From positions 31,783,561 to 31,847,560 of the forward strand of contig NC_088775.1 of assembly GCF_954871325.1 (NCBI RefSeq): a stretch of 64,000 nucleotides of DNA, read 5' to 3'. This document shows, piece after piece, positions 1 to 11,600 of the stretch. The translations under genes were made by a program, and so were the position numbers. The DNA is from Gordionus sp. m RMFG-2023 (Eukaryota > Nematomorpha > Gordioida > Chordodea > Parachordodidae). The notes beneath the pieces were generated by a model. It made no database searches. It was not told where the DNA came from and worked only from the letters and a program-made list of their open reading frames with translations. Numbering within the stretch: position 1 is the first letter of the stretch; the number at the start of each line of letters is the position of its first letter.

Positions 1-640
1 ACTTGGGAAAATTACTCACACCCGCCAAAGACCATAATTTTAGTAGTTGAGACTGAAATAAATTATATAAAAAGTCACAATGCATTTAAAAATACAATCA
101 GTGGAAAGTTGCATGGGCCTTGTTTTTGATCAGGCTGGCCATGTCTTTAAAAAAAATTTTCAGGCCAATTTCTAGCCCATATTTAAAATTAAAAAATTTT
201 CAATAATCAAGACTATATTAATTTTGAAAAATGTTTCCCAAGCTACGTCCAAGTCCATATTAATTGTGAAAAATATTTCCAAAAGGAACACCTAGAATAA
301 TTTATTTTTTCATTGGATCCAGAAAAATAGTAAGGGGTTAATAAGAATTAAATCTGTCTAATATGTATATATTTTTTTTGTCATTTTGTATCATTGGGAA
401 AATTTTTCAAAATTATCATCAAATGAAAGGGAAATATCTGATTTACCTATCATTCCACTGGTTAGCTCCTGGTATTTATATGAAATTCATGAATACATAT
501 TAAAGTACCATGCTGAAAATATGTTCATCCTAATTTAAATTTTAAACAAACCACCACCTTTCTAAATGATTTATTACTTAGTTACAAAATTATAAAATTA
601 AATTTGATATTGGTATTAAATTACAATAAAAAAAATAAAA
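1..640. other. AT-rich non-coding left edge
   Basis: No coding pattern, RNA gene or repeat end is visible on either strand. The sequence is AT-rich with short homopolymer runs. Confidence 0.6.
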
Positions 641-1050
641 AGATATTCTAAGTTAACAAATAATAGGAGGTTCAATCATAGTCAGATTATATAAAAGTAA
701 AACAAAAGGGTTATACATTTAATCAAAAAGGTTATACATTGAATCAAAAATGTTATAAAAAGTTATGAATAACATATATTCAACAATTATGAAGTAATAA
801 ATATATAAAACTATGGAATGTATGTAGAAAGGCCAAATTTTCAGAAAAGATAAGAGAGATGCAATATTTACTTGTGTATAAAAATAACCTAATTAAAAGA
901 TATTTATTTTTATAAAAGTTAACAAATATTATGAGGGTAACTTCAATCATAGTCAAATTATATATAGGTAAAACAAAAAGGTTATACATTTAATCAAAAA
1001 TGTTATAATAAGTTATGAATAAAATACTTCTACAATTATGAAGTTATGAG
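641..1050. repeat. Direct duplication of about 150 bp
   Basis: Positions 641-800 and 898-1050 are diverged direct copies. Both share the order AAGATATT, GTTAACAAAT, TTCAATCATAGTCA, GGTTATACATTTAATCAAAAA, AAGTTATGAATAA and ACAATTATGAAGT. The stretch lies just outside the satellite domain. Its origin is not recognised. Confidence 0.75.
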
Positions 1051-1069
1051 AAAATATACAACATTATGG

Positions 1070-1197
1070 AAAGCCATGATCAAAAAATACGAATTGCTAT
1101 AAACTACGAATAGATAAATTGCGAATTGCCATAACTAAACTACGAATTGCTGTATATAATGATAAATTATGATAAAATGCTGTAAAATAGGATTACT
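1070..1197 (+). repeat. Left boundary inverted repeat of satellite domain
   Basis: This stretch matches the reverse complement of 44834-44968 along its whole length. It starts with GCCATGA, passes through degenerate satellite cores, then a non-satellite segment at 1150-1197 containing GATAAATTATGATAAAATGC and TGTAAAATAGGATTACT. The right copy has the same order in reverse complement. This is the outer edge of the satellite domain. Confidence 0.85.
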
Positions 1198-2472
1198 AAA
1201 CTACGAATTGCCGTATTTAATGTTAAAATAAAGTGACTAAACTACGAATTGTCGTATTTAATGTTAAATTAAAATGCATAAACTACGAATTGCCGTATTT
1301 AAATGTTAAAATAAACTACGAATTGCGGTAATTATTGTTAAATTAAAATTAATAAACTACAAATTGCCGTATTTATTGTTAAAATAAAATGACTAAAAAG
1401 TTTGAATTGCACTATAATGTTAAAATATAATGACTAAACTACGAATTGCGGTATTTAATGTTAAATTATAATGAGTAAACTAGGAATTTCCGTATTTATT
1501 GTTAAAATAAAATAACTAAACAACGAATTGCCGTATTTATTGGTAAATTATAATGACTAAAGTGTGAATTGCACTATTTAATTTTAAATTAAGATGAAAA
1601 CTACGAATTGCGGTAATTAATGTTAAATTATAATGACTAAACTACAAATTGTCGTATTTAATGTGAAATTATAATGACTAAACTACGAATTTTGGTAATT
1701 AATCATAAATTAGAATGACTAAACTACAAATTGCTGCATTTTATGTTTAATTAATATGACTAAACTACGAATTGCCATATTTAATGTTAAAATATAATGA
1801 CTAAACTACGAATTGCCGTATTTAATGTTAAATTATAATGACTAAAGTGCGAATTGAACTATTTATGTTAAATTAAGATGATAAACTACGAATTGCGGCA
1901 ATTAATGTTAAATTATAATGACTAAACTACGAATTGCCGTATTTAATGTAAATTATAATGACTAAACTACGAATTGCGGTAATTAATCTTAAATTAGAAT
2001 GACTAAACTACAAATTGCAGAATTTTATGTTAAATTAAAATGACTAAACTATGAATTGCCGTATTTAATGTTAAAATAAAGTGACTAAACTACGAATTGC
2101 TTAATTTAATGATAAAATAAAATGACTAAACTACGAATTACCGTATTTAATGTTAAGTTATAATGACTAAAGTGCGAATTGCACTATATAATGTTAAATT
2201 AGGATGATAAACTAGGAATTGCGGTAATTAATGTTAAATATTAATAACTAAACTACGAATTGCCTTATTTAATGATAAATTAAAATAAATAAACTACGAA
2301 TTGCCCTATTTAATGTTAAAATAAAATGACCAAACTACGAATTGCGATATCAAATTTTAAATTAAAATGACTAAACTACGAATTGCCACATTTAATTTTA
2401 AAATAAAATAACTAAACTACGAATTGCGGTAATTAATGTTAGATTATAATGACTAAACTACGAATTGTTAAT
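1090..2472 (-). repeat. 41-bp satellite array A, reverse orientation
   Basis: Tandem copies of the roughly 41-bp unit, read here as AAACTACGAATTGCCGTA followed by an AT-only spacer such as TTTAATGTTAAATTATAATG. This is the reverse complement of the unit in the large arrays further right. The array stops where the hAT-like sequence begins at about 2473. Palindromic-core variants with GTGCGAATTGCAC occur near 1565 and 2170. Confidence 0.95.
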
Positions 2473-2539
2473 TTTTACCATTTTAGCGAATTATATATTT
2501 TACAGAAAACTATAAAATATCTTTTAAAGACATTGTGGG

Positions 2540-2742
2540 TAATGTTGTTAAACGGCTCGATTTAAGCCGATTTTTAAAAACGGCTAACTCAATATTTTAT
2601 TCTTAAAAATATTATGCAAGCCTAAATATTTTGCTCATAGATGACACAAAGGTTTGGACATCTATTAACGAAATCTCGCGGCTAAAATATTGAGTTAGCC
2701 GTTTTTAAAAATCGGCTCAAAACGAGCTGTTTAACAACACTA
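2540..2742. mobile_element. Palindromic MITE, TAATGTTGTTAAAC family
   Basis: A 203-bp element with long terminal inverted repeats: TAATGTTGTTAAACGGCTCG at the left and the complementary GAGCTGTTTAACAACACTA at the right. It is flanked by 8-bp target duplications, ATTGTGGG and ATTGTGGA. The related hAT copy at 45.7 kb has the uninterrupted sequence CATTGTGGGATGAATAAT, which is the empty site. Two more family members lie at 55139-55323 and 55674-55853. The 8-bp duplication suggests mobilisation by an hAT transposase. Confidence 0.9.
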
Positions 2743-3357
2743 ATTGTGGAATGAATAATATAAAGAATAATTTTCAATATTATTTTATGTTTAAATAAAT
2801 GGCGTCTGAATTCAAATTGTTGCTATATTTATTATCAAGAACATTGATTATTAAGATTTGTTAAAATATTACCTGTAATATATTCTCTAACGTCAGCTAT
2901 ATCTTTTTAACATTTCCCCCTTATGGAAAATGTTGGATATAACAGGATATTTTGGCCTTTATGACTTTGATATCCCAAGGCTTTATTAATCAAAAATTTT
3001 TTATATCACAGAAATACAAGAAAAAGACAATAATCAAGTTATACAACATAATATAAGTATTTAAGTAAATAAATATCGGGGATGATTTGTTCTGCGATAT
3101 TCGTTATTGTTGAAGATTTTTGATTGATAGAGCTTAGATAGGTAAATCTTCGGATCCTATAGATAGGTTGTCCCATTGGTATGTGACGGTGGAGTCTAGA
3201 CTAGGAAAGGTAAGCCCAGATAGTCTGGATATTAGTGAAGGGGTATCGATGGAAGATTCTTCGTCGAACAGGGAGACTTGGTCTTGTTGTAAGGTTATGG
3301 GTGCTGGTAGAATAGGTCCTCCCAACAAGTCCAGGTGCTCTCTTTGTGCCATCCAGG

Positions 3358-3882
3358 TTATAGATGGTTCGTCGTCGGGGTTGTCTTTGGATGAAAGCCA
3401 TTGTATATTTGTGCGATGGCTGTGAAGTTTTTAAGGCCTAATTTGAAGAGCATTTGGGAAAGGACTATTTTGATTGATGGTGATCGGGATCCTCCTTTTC
3501 GGAAAGAATAGAATGTCACAGTAGAGTCGGTAAACATCATGGGATATTGGTTGTTATGATGTATTGCCATGATCGCTCCTATTCCCACGGCTAGGATTTC
3601 TTTCGCATTAATGTGGCTTATTGCACGCCCTGGGATGTTGAAGAAAAGACAGGCTTCGTTAAATGAAACAGAGAAATATTCGGAGTCCCAGAAGCATATA
3701 TCTATATGCGAGTCGGATGCATCAGTATAGACTGGTGTATTAGCATAATATCTCAGTGCTAAGGGTTCCTTAAGTGCGTCTATAATCATTGATGCCTTCC
3801 TGAAGGCTAGGTAAGTGTACACTACTGGCGCTAAATTTGATCCATGCATGGTTGCGTAATAGGGTGAAAATAGTCTAGACAT
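3358..3882 (-). pseudogene. RNase H domain of DIRS-like fossil
   Basis: Follows the RT domain on the minus strand. TDAS opens the fold, INAKEILAV gives the central acidic helix, and FTDSTVTFYSFRKGGSRS gives the third acidic strand with the GGSRS motif typical of DIRS-group RNase H. Confidence 0.7.
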
Positions 3883-4025
3883 ACCTGTGATTGTGTAGGC
3901 GTAATGGTTGACTACTCCTAGGACCCTTGCTGCCAGTTCCCGTCCTATTTTGAGATTCTGGTAAGAGTGTCGCCTGAAGATCTCTAGACACTTCTTGAGC
4001 CTACGTCTAGTTGATGTGTCAGCTT

Positions 4026-4745
4026 TTATATTTTGTTGTCTAGATCAATAGGTATCTCTAAGTAGGTAATTTGTGCCGTGGGGTTTATTACAGATTTCTC
4101 TTGGGCCATTTGGAGACCCCATCCTTCGAGAGTGCTCCTTATGGATCTGGTAGACCACTTTACATCGAAATCATTATCGCCATATATGAGAATGTCATCC
4201 AAATATACATTATAGCTTGCTTTGCAAACGGTTTTTACACAGGCATCCAGGATAATTGACTGGAGGCAGTATGGGTTAAAAGATGCCCCCATCGGGAGGA
4301 CTTTATAGGCGTAATTATTATTATTGAATTTAAGACCGAAGAAGGATCTTACGTTCTCTGAAAGTGGGATCGAGAAAAAGGCGGATCGAATGTCAATTTT
4401 GCATGCGAAACGTGCTTGGTCCAGCTTGGTGGACATGAGTGGTATGGATTTGAGTCTGAAGGGGTAGTGAAGAAAATTTTTAGAGACTTCGGAGAAGTCA
4501 CTAATGACTCTCGGTGATCCGTCGCTTTTGGGGATGGCATAGAGGGCTGAACATATTTGCTGAGGAGAGGTAGAGAGTTCGATGATGTCCGCTGCTAACA
4601 ATTGGCGGATGATGTCGTGGAATTTATTGTGCACTCTTACTGGTCCTTGATGTCTGAAGTATGTATTATTATTATTGTTGATTTTCAAGTGATCCAGTCG
4701 AGGTAGGAATCCTCTTGACGCCACTTTTCTAGTGAATGGTGACAT
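4026..4745 (-). pseudogene. Reverse transcriptase domain of DIRS-like fossil
   Basis: The translation shows the standard RT order: a SALYAIPKSDGSPRVISD block, then KIDIRSAFFSIPL, then LPMGASFNPY, then the YLDDILIYG active-site block. The element is DIRS-like rather than gypsy-like because LPMG replaces LPFG and the domain is followed by a GGSRS-type RNase H. Family assignment is inference. Confidence 0.75.
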
Positions 4746-5866
4746 TTGTGGTCCGATTTTGAGTCTTGCATTGCTAATATTGAGGCGTGATAGAGCGTCA
4801 AGCTGTTAGTCAGTGAAGATTCCACGACCGCCCACTCTGCTGATACCTGTTAAGATACCTGGAAGATCCGGGGCGGCTATCCCATCTGGGGCATACCAGC
4901 ATCATCTTGGTCGAAAATGGAAGATTCAGCCCGGAAATGATTGACAGGCTTGCTTCTTCGCTTACCGAGCTGCTTGAGGGGAGAGAGGTAGAAAGTGGGT
5001 GTGGGACCCATCATTCTGGTATCCCCGAGTCCTCTGACCAGAAGGACGGAACGTTGGACTCGTCAGCAGCGCTAGCTATCGAGGGGCGCGCAGGGGGAGG
5101 ATTATCGTCTTCCGGTATTTGGTCTACGCTTGCTCCAGAATCGGTGTCATTGTCATCAGGGTAAAACAGTTGATGCCTCAGCTCTCTTAGGTATTTGTTA
5201 ATTCGAGCTAGCCAAGGTGAGAGCTGCACTGTTCCACCTCTTCGGGTCGGAGGGCCGTTGCCCGGAATAGATTCCCCCGGAGGAGCTATGTGTTGTTGAG
5301 GAGAAGAAGAAGAAGGGAGCGATAGGATAGGTGGAAGAAGGGTAAAAGAGTGGGAAAAGACGGCATAATTGATTGTTGGATCATTTTCTCTTCTTGCCCC
5401 GGGTGAAGGGCGATTCTTTTTTCTCTGTCCTCCTGTGGTAGGTGCTGGACGAAGAGGGGCCCCCTTGGCCCCTATCCCGTAAGGTTTACCTAGTAATTTG
5501 TAACCTATTCTATATAATAGAGGAATATCAACTATATGTCTACTTACTTTTTATAAATAAATTTTTTATACTTGTTTGGAATAAATTAATACCATGCTTT
5601 TATATTAATATATATACAAGTAATTTATTATATTAATGTATATACAAGTAATTTATTATATTATATATAAACTAATAAAAATATATTTCATATTTGTTCC
5701 AGGCTTATTTTTTTATTAAAATTAACCTTTTATCTTGTAAAAATATTTTACTATATATAGACTAAGGTAACCCGGCCGAAGGCCCGCCCATAATGAGGTC
5801 TGGGGGCGAAGCCCGCAGAAATTTTTTAATTCCCCCCGCTTAGGAAAATTCTGGTTACGCTTATGA

Positions 5867-6172
5867 ATTGCGGTAATTAATATTAAATTAAAATGATTAA
5901 ACTACGAATTGCCGTATTTAATATTAAATTAAATTGTCTAAACAGTATATGATGTTAAATTATAATGACTAAACTACGAATTGCGGTAATAAATGTTAAA
6001 TTATAATGACTAAACTACGAATTGTAATATTTTATGTTATATTAAATTGTCTAAACAATATATTATTTTAAATTATAAAGACTAAACTACGAATTGCCGT
6101 ATTTAATGTTAAACTAAAATGACTAAACTGCGAATTGCCTTAATTAACATTACATTGAGATAACTTAACTTT
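5867..6172 (-). repeat. 41-bp satellite array A, continuation
   Basis: Satellite units in the same reverse orientation as 1090-2472 resume immediately after the hAT end. Units are recognisable to about 6150 (AACTGCGAATTGCC) and then fade before the target duplication of the next LTR element. With array A this was one array before the hAT insertion. Confidence 0.9.
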
Positions 6173-6177
6173 GATAG

Positions 6178-6410
6178 TACTAAATTTTAAAATTTATTTT
6201 ATTTTTTATATCTACACTGAAAATTTACAGTCTTTATATACATTTAAAAAATACATTTTTACATATTAAAATATAATAAGTTTTTTAAAAGGTTATATAA
6301 ATCTATTTCAAAAAACGAAAAAAGAAAGAATTGCGACAAAGTCGTCCGAACCTTATTTGATAAAGGTCAAGAATATAAAAGTTTTAATATTCAAAATTTA
6401 TATATTAACA
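6178..6410 (-). repeat. LTR (3' LTR in element orientation)
   Basis: Direct repeat partner of 7986-8219. It shares AAAATTTACAGTCTTTATAT and AAGTTTTTTAAAAGGTTATA, and on the minus strand starts TGTTAATATA. It is preceded on that strand by the polypurine tract. Confidence 0.9.
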
Positions 6411-7374
6411 TTTCCCTCTTTTTTTAAATTTCCTCAGTTTCTTATCTTCACTTCCAGCCATTGTTTCTCAAGCTCCATTAGTCATTTGTTCATATATCTT
6501 GAGATTGTTTGTTTGACCATCTGATTATCGTTTGTTGAATCGTTTATTGAACATCGTTTGTGAAGCATCGTTGGTTGAACATTGCTCGTTGATTTGCTGT
6601 TTGTATTGATCATCCCCTTTCTCTTTCAAAAATTTTAATATATATTTTTTACAAAATTTTTATTTATTTATAACAATCATTTTCTATGTCGTAAGTCATA
6701 TTCTCGCCTTTGAACTTGACTTTGAATTTTCTAATTTTAAACTTGGCTTTGAATTTTCGAATTTTGAACTTGAACTTGAACTTGTTCACTTCTTCCCCCT
6801 CTAAAAATTTTTTCAGCTTTGTTTTAGATTTTTTATTTGATATTATGTTCGTTGTTTAGCCTCAGTCATACTTTTTCATTGATTTGTTCTTAGCTTGTTA
6901 TCCTTATCGTCTAATCATTCGCTTGAACATCCTCCTCACATTAGCTTGTTCATTTCGTTATTTATTATCATTTGTATTTATTTATCAATGTTTGTAAATA
7001 TTATGATCAATATATCTCAAATAAAATAATTGAAATGATAATGGAATAAATAATTTATCCAAATCATTCATAAGATTAAGAATCATAATTTAGAATATAG
7101 AATAATAGAATATTTGGAATTGTCTCGTTTTATATATTTTATTTATTATTTAATTATTTTTATTTTTAAATTTTACTCCTTTATTTATCAATTCAAACAA
7201 TTTTTTTATATCATAATTTATCTTCAACTTGTTCTTTATAAAAAAATTTCTCCTTCCATTTTCAACATACGGTCTCCATATCATACTCTTAAAAACTTTT
7301 TCAACATCAAGATATTTAATCACCTTGCCTCTCTTTTTAATATTTGTTTTAATATTCTTTATTTCCAAACTTTT

Positions 7375-7857
7375 TTAATATTTTTTATTAATTATAAAAA
7401 TTTTTATTTTATTATTTTCTTTAATTTTTATTTCATTAATGTCTTTAATCACTATTATTTCTTCAATTGTTATCATATGATTTATTTCTTTTAATTTATA
7501 AGAATTTATTTCTTTTTTAACATTTGGTATTAATTTACATAATTCAATTTTATTCAAGTTTTTATTATTTTGACTTTTAAAATTTTTATTAGTATAAGAT
7601 ATATTATTTGATCTAGATTTTTCATTTATCTCTTTTACCTCTTTATAATTATAAAAACATTTTAATATAGATATTGCTTCTTCATAACTTGAACTTCCAT
7701 ATATCGGTAACATTGTGTCCATAAGCAAATATAAGTCATCTGCTAGATTAAATGTTAAACTCAAAACACCTTTACTCTTATGGTATATTAAATAATCTTA
7801 TAATTCATCTATGGATTTTGTTTTATTCTTATTGTCCCATATAGGTTTATTCATATT
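7375..7857 (-). pseudogene. Gag-like coding remnant of short LTR element
   Basis: On the minus strand a stretch starting MNKPIWDNKNKTKS leads into LADDLYLLMDTMLPIYG and a Lys/Asn-rich tail. Its position just inside the 5' LTR, and its helical and then basic composition, suggest a gag product. No zinc knuckle is visible. It is part of a fossil and the assignment rests mainly on position. Confidence 0.45.
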
Positions 7858-7985
7858 TTAAATAATTTATCATTAAAATTTTATTATATTTATTTTTAAT
7901 TTTACATTTTAATCATCTATTACGTGTTTTTAGAATTAAATTAACATAATTTCTCATAATCCACTTTCTTCTAGTTCTGCCACCA

Positions 7986-8219
7986 TACTAAAATTTAAAA
8001 TTTATTTAATTTTTTATATCTACACTGAAAATTTACAGTCTTTATATACATTTAAAAAATATATTTTTACATATTAAAATAAAATAAGTTTTTTAAAAGG
8101 TTATATAAATCTATTTCAAATCAACGAAAAATGAAAGAATTGCGACAAGGTCGTCCTAACATTATTTGTTAAAGGTCAAGAATATAAAAGTTTTAATATT
8201 CAAAATTTATATATTAAAA
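7986..8219 (-). repeat. LTR (5' LTR in element orientation)
   Basis: Direct repeat partner of 6178-6410. Target duplication GATAG follows at 8220-8224. Confidence 0.9.
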
Positions 8220-8224
8220 GATAG

Positions 8225-8640
8225 AAAAAAATGATAATAATCACTAAACTGCTAATCGTTCTAATTGGTCAAAAATATTAGATTTTATCAACTATATTAC
8301 CCTACATTCATACTATACTATTTTTGCCTCAAAACAAATTTTAAACATTAACGCCTATTATAAAGTATATAATATATTTCCTATTTTATTTATAAAATTT
8401 TTTGCAATTATTATTTATAGAAAACATCCTCTCTATATATTCAAAAAAATTTATATTATTAAAAATAACATATTAAAGATGTATTTTATTTTACAATTTC
8501 ATAATATATGAATCAAAAAAATGTAAAAAAATATTTAGAAAATATTGTAATTATTGACTAATTTTATTTAATTTCATTATATATATTTATTATAAATAAT
8601 TTATTTAGTTCATAAATTTGCAAAATATACATATTTTGTT
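8225..8640. other. Spacer where satellite polarity flips
   Basis: About 415 bp of AT-rich sequence with no gene. CACTAAACTGCTAATCG at about 8242 is a worn satellite core in the left-array orientation. From about 8641 units run in the opposite orientation. With the LTR element at 6178-8219 removed, this is the turning point between the two halves of the domain. Confidence 0.6.
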
Positions 8641-11600
8641 TAGACAATTTAATTTAACATTAAATAAGTAAATTCGTAGTAAGGTCATGAAAATTTATCA
8701 TTAATTACCGCAATTCGTAGTTTGGTCATTAAAATTTAACATTAAATACGGCAATTCATAGTTTATCATCTTAATTTAACAATATATAGTGCAATTCGTA
8801 GTTTAGTCATTATATTTTAAAATTAAATATGGCAATTCGTAGTTTAGTTATTTTATTTTAAAATTAAATACAGCAATTCGTAGTTTAGTCATTTTAATTT
8901 AACAATAATTACCGCAATTCGTAGTTTATTTTAATATTAAATCCGCAATTTGTAGTTTAGTCATTTTATTTTAACATTATAACGGCAATTTGTAGCTTAG
9001 TTATTTTAATTTAACCTAAAATGCGGCAATTCGTAGTTTAGTCATTCTAATTTAATATTAATTACCGCAATTCGTAGTTTAGTCATTATAATTTAACATT
9101 AAATACGGCAATTCGTAGCTTAGTCATTATAATTTAACATTAAATACGGCAATTCGTAGTTTATCATCTTAATTTAACAATATATAGTGCAATTCGTAGT
9201 TTAGTCATTATATTTTAACATTAAATACGGAAATTCGTTGTTTAATCATTTTATTTTAAAATAAAATACGATAATTCGTAGTTTAGTAGCTTTATTTTAA
9301 AAATAAATACGGCAATTCGTAGTTTAGTCATTATAATTTAACATTAATTATGATAATTCGTAGTTTAGTCATTTTATTTTAAATTAAATAGAGCAATTCG
9401 TAGTTTAATCATAATTAATTTAACATTAATTACAGCAAATCGTAGTTTAGTCATTTTATTTTAGCATTAAATACGGCAATTCGTAGTTTAGTTATTTTAT
9501 TTAAAAATTAAATGCGGCAATTGGTAATTTAGTAATATTATTTTAAAATTAAATACAGCAATTCGTAGTTTAGTCACTTTATTTTAAAAATAAATGCGGC
9601 AATTCGTAGTTTAGTCATTTTATTTTAACATTAAATACGGCAATATGTAGTTTAGTCATATTATTTTAACATTAAATACGGCAATTCGTAGTTTAGTCAT
9701 TTTATTTTAACATTATAACGGCAAATCGTAATTTAGTCAGTTTAATTTAACATTAATTACCGCAATTCGTAGTTTAGTCATTTTAATTTAACATTAGTTA
9801 CTGCAATTCGTAGTTTAGTCACTTTATTTTAACATTAAATACGGCAATTCGTAGTTTAGTCATTTTATTTTAAAATAAAATACCGCAATGTAATTTAATC
9901 ATTTTATTTTAAAATTAAATACGGTAATTCTAGTTTAGTCATTATAATTTAACATTAATTATGGCAATTCGTAGTTTAGTCATTTTATTTTAAATTAAAT
10001 AGAGCAATTCGTAGTTTTATAATAATTAATTTAACATTAATTACAGCAATTCGTAGTTTAGTCATTTTATTTTAACATTAAATACGACAATTCGTAGTTC
10101 AGTCATTTTATTTTAAAATAAATACGGCAATTCTTAGTATAGTCATTTTATTTTAACATTATAATGGCAATTCGTAGCTTAGTCATTTTAATTTAACATA
10201 AAATACGGAAATTCGTAGTTTAGTCATTCTAATTTAATATTAATTACTGCAATTCGTAGTTTAGTCATTTTATTTTAAAATTAAATACGTCAATTCGTAG
10301 TTTAGTCACTTTATTTTAAAAATAAATACGGCAATTCGTAGTTTAGTCATTATAATTTAACATTAATTATAGCAATTCGTAGTTTAGTCATTTTATTTTA
10401 AATTAAATAGAGCATTTCGTAGTTTAATCATAATAAATTTAACAGTAATTACAGCAATTCGTAGTTTAGTCATTTTATTTTAACATTAAATACGACAATT
10501 TGTAGTTTAGTCATTTTATTTTAAAATTAAATAGGGCAATTCGTAGTTTAGTCATTTTATTTTAAAATTAAATACGGTAATTCGTAGTTTAGTGATTTTA
10601 TTTTAACATTAAATACGGGAATTCGTAGTTTAGTCATTTTATTTTAAAATTAAATATGGCAATTCGAAGTTTATATATTATAATTTAACATAAAATGCGG
10701 CAATTCGGAGTTTAGTCATTTATTTTAACATTAAATACGACAATTCGTAGTTTAGTCATTTTAATTTAACATTAATTACAGCAATTCGTAGTTTAGTCAT
10801 TTTAATTTAACATTAATTGCCACAATTATTAGTTTAGTCACTTTATTTTAACATTAAATAGGGCAATTCGTAGTTTAGTCATTTTATTTTAAATATAAAT
10901 ACGGTAATTCGTAGTTTAGTCATTTTATTTTAAAATAAAATACGATAATTCGTAGTTTAGTAGCTTTATTTTAAAAATAAATACAGCAATTCGTAGTTTA
11001 GTCATTATAATTTAAAATTAAATACAGCAATTCGTAGTTTAGTCATTTTAATTTAACAATAATTACCGCAATTCGTAGTTTATTTTAATATTAAATCCGC
11101 AATTTGTAGTTTAGTCATTTTATTTTAACATTATAACGGCAATTTGTAGCTTAGTTATTTTAATTTAACCTAAATGGCGGCAATTCGTAGTTTAGTCATT
11201 CTAGTTTAATATTAATTACCGCAATTCGTAGTTTAGTCATTATAATTTAACATTAAATACGGCAATTCGTAGCTTAGTCATTTTATTTTAACATTATAAC
11301 GGCAAATCGTAATTTAGTCAGTTTAATTTAACATTAATTACCGCAATTCGTAGTTTAGTCATTTTAATTTAACATTAATTACTGCAATTCGTAGTTTAGT
11401 CACTTTATTTTAACAATAAATACGGCAATTCGTAGTTTAGTCATTTTATTTTAAAATAAAAAACTGCAATGTAATTTAATCATTTTATTTTAAAATTAAA
11501 TACGGCAATTCGTAGTTTAGTCATTATAATTTAACATTAATTATGGCAATTCGTAGTCTAGTCATTTTATTTTAAATTAAATAGAGCAATTCGTAGTTTT

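Larger units (their letters stand above)
2873..5530 (-). mobile_element. DIRS-like retroelement fossil (RT and RNase H)
   Basis: A retroelement inserted in hAT copy A. On the minus strand, in order: an acidic proline-rich N-terminal stretch (about 5430-4900), a reverse transcriptase domain (4745-4026) with YLDD at its centre, an RNase H domain (3882-3358) with TDAS and a KGGSRS motif, and a trailing segment to about 3134. The GGSRS motif after the last RNase H strand recalls the GGTRS of DIRS-type tyrosine-recombinase retroelements, so that assignment is favoured, but no recombinase is visible and long terminal repeats are not evident. A purine tract lies at about 2918-2925 on the minus strand. 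It is broken in a few places and is treated as a fossil. Confidence 0.65.
2473..5866 (-). mobile_element. Non-autonomous hAT element, copy A, interrupted
   Basis: Positions 2473-2539, 2743-2872 and about 5530-5866 align in order to the reverse complement of the complete 818-bp element at 45191-46008. The right end, GGTTACGCTTAT at 5855-5866, corresponds to the terminal ATAGRCGTAGCC inverted repeat of that element. About 200 bp of the other end is missing where satellite abuts. The copy has been interrupted twice: by a small MITE (2540-2742) and by a DIRS-like retroelement. Satellite resumes directly at 5867, so this element went into the array. Confidence 0.8.
6178..8219 (-). mobile_element. 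Short LTR retrotransposon, non-autonomous
   Basis: Two direct repeats (6178-6410 and 7986-8219) flank about 1.6 kb, with the 5-bp target duplication GATAG on both outer sides. On the minus strand the internal part begins TGGTGGCAGAACTAG (primer-binding-site position) and ends in a purine tract, AAAAAAAGAGGGAAA, immediately before the other LTR, so the element reads right to left. It has a gag-like stretch and no recognisable pol. The two LTRs differ at about a dozen places by eye (roughly 5 per cent), so it is of moderate age. Confidence 0.85.

Noticed and set aside
780-989. Minus-strand 69-codon frame
   Set aside because: Low-complexity hydrophobic translation of AT-rich DNA within a diverged direct duplication.
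3168-3425. Plus-strand frame opposite the DIRS-like element
   Set aside because: Antisense of the retroelement; no motif and no neighbouring support.
4907-5164. Plus-strand Gly/Ser-rich frame
   Set aside because: Opposite strand of the acidic N-terminal region of the DIRS-like element.
7114-7494. Plus-strand Phe/Tyr/Ile-rich frame
   Set aside because: Composition is what AT-rich DNA gives; it overlaps the minus-strand gag-like remnant of the short LTR element.
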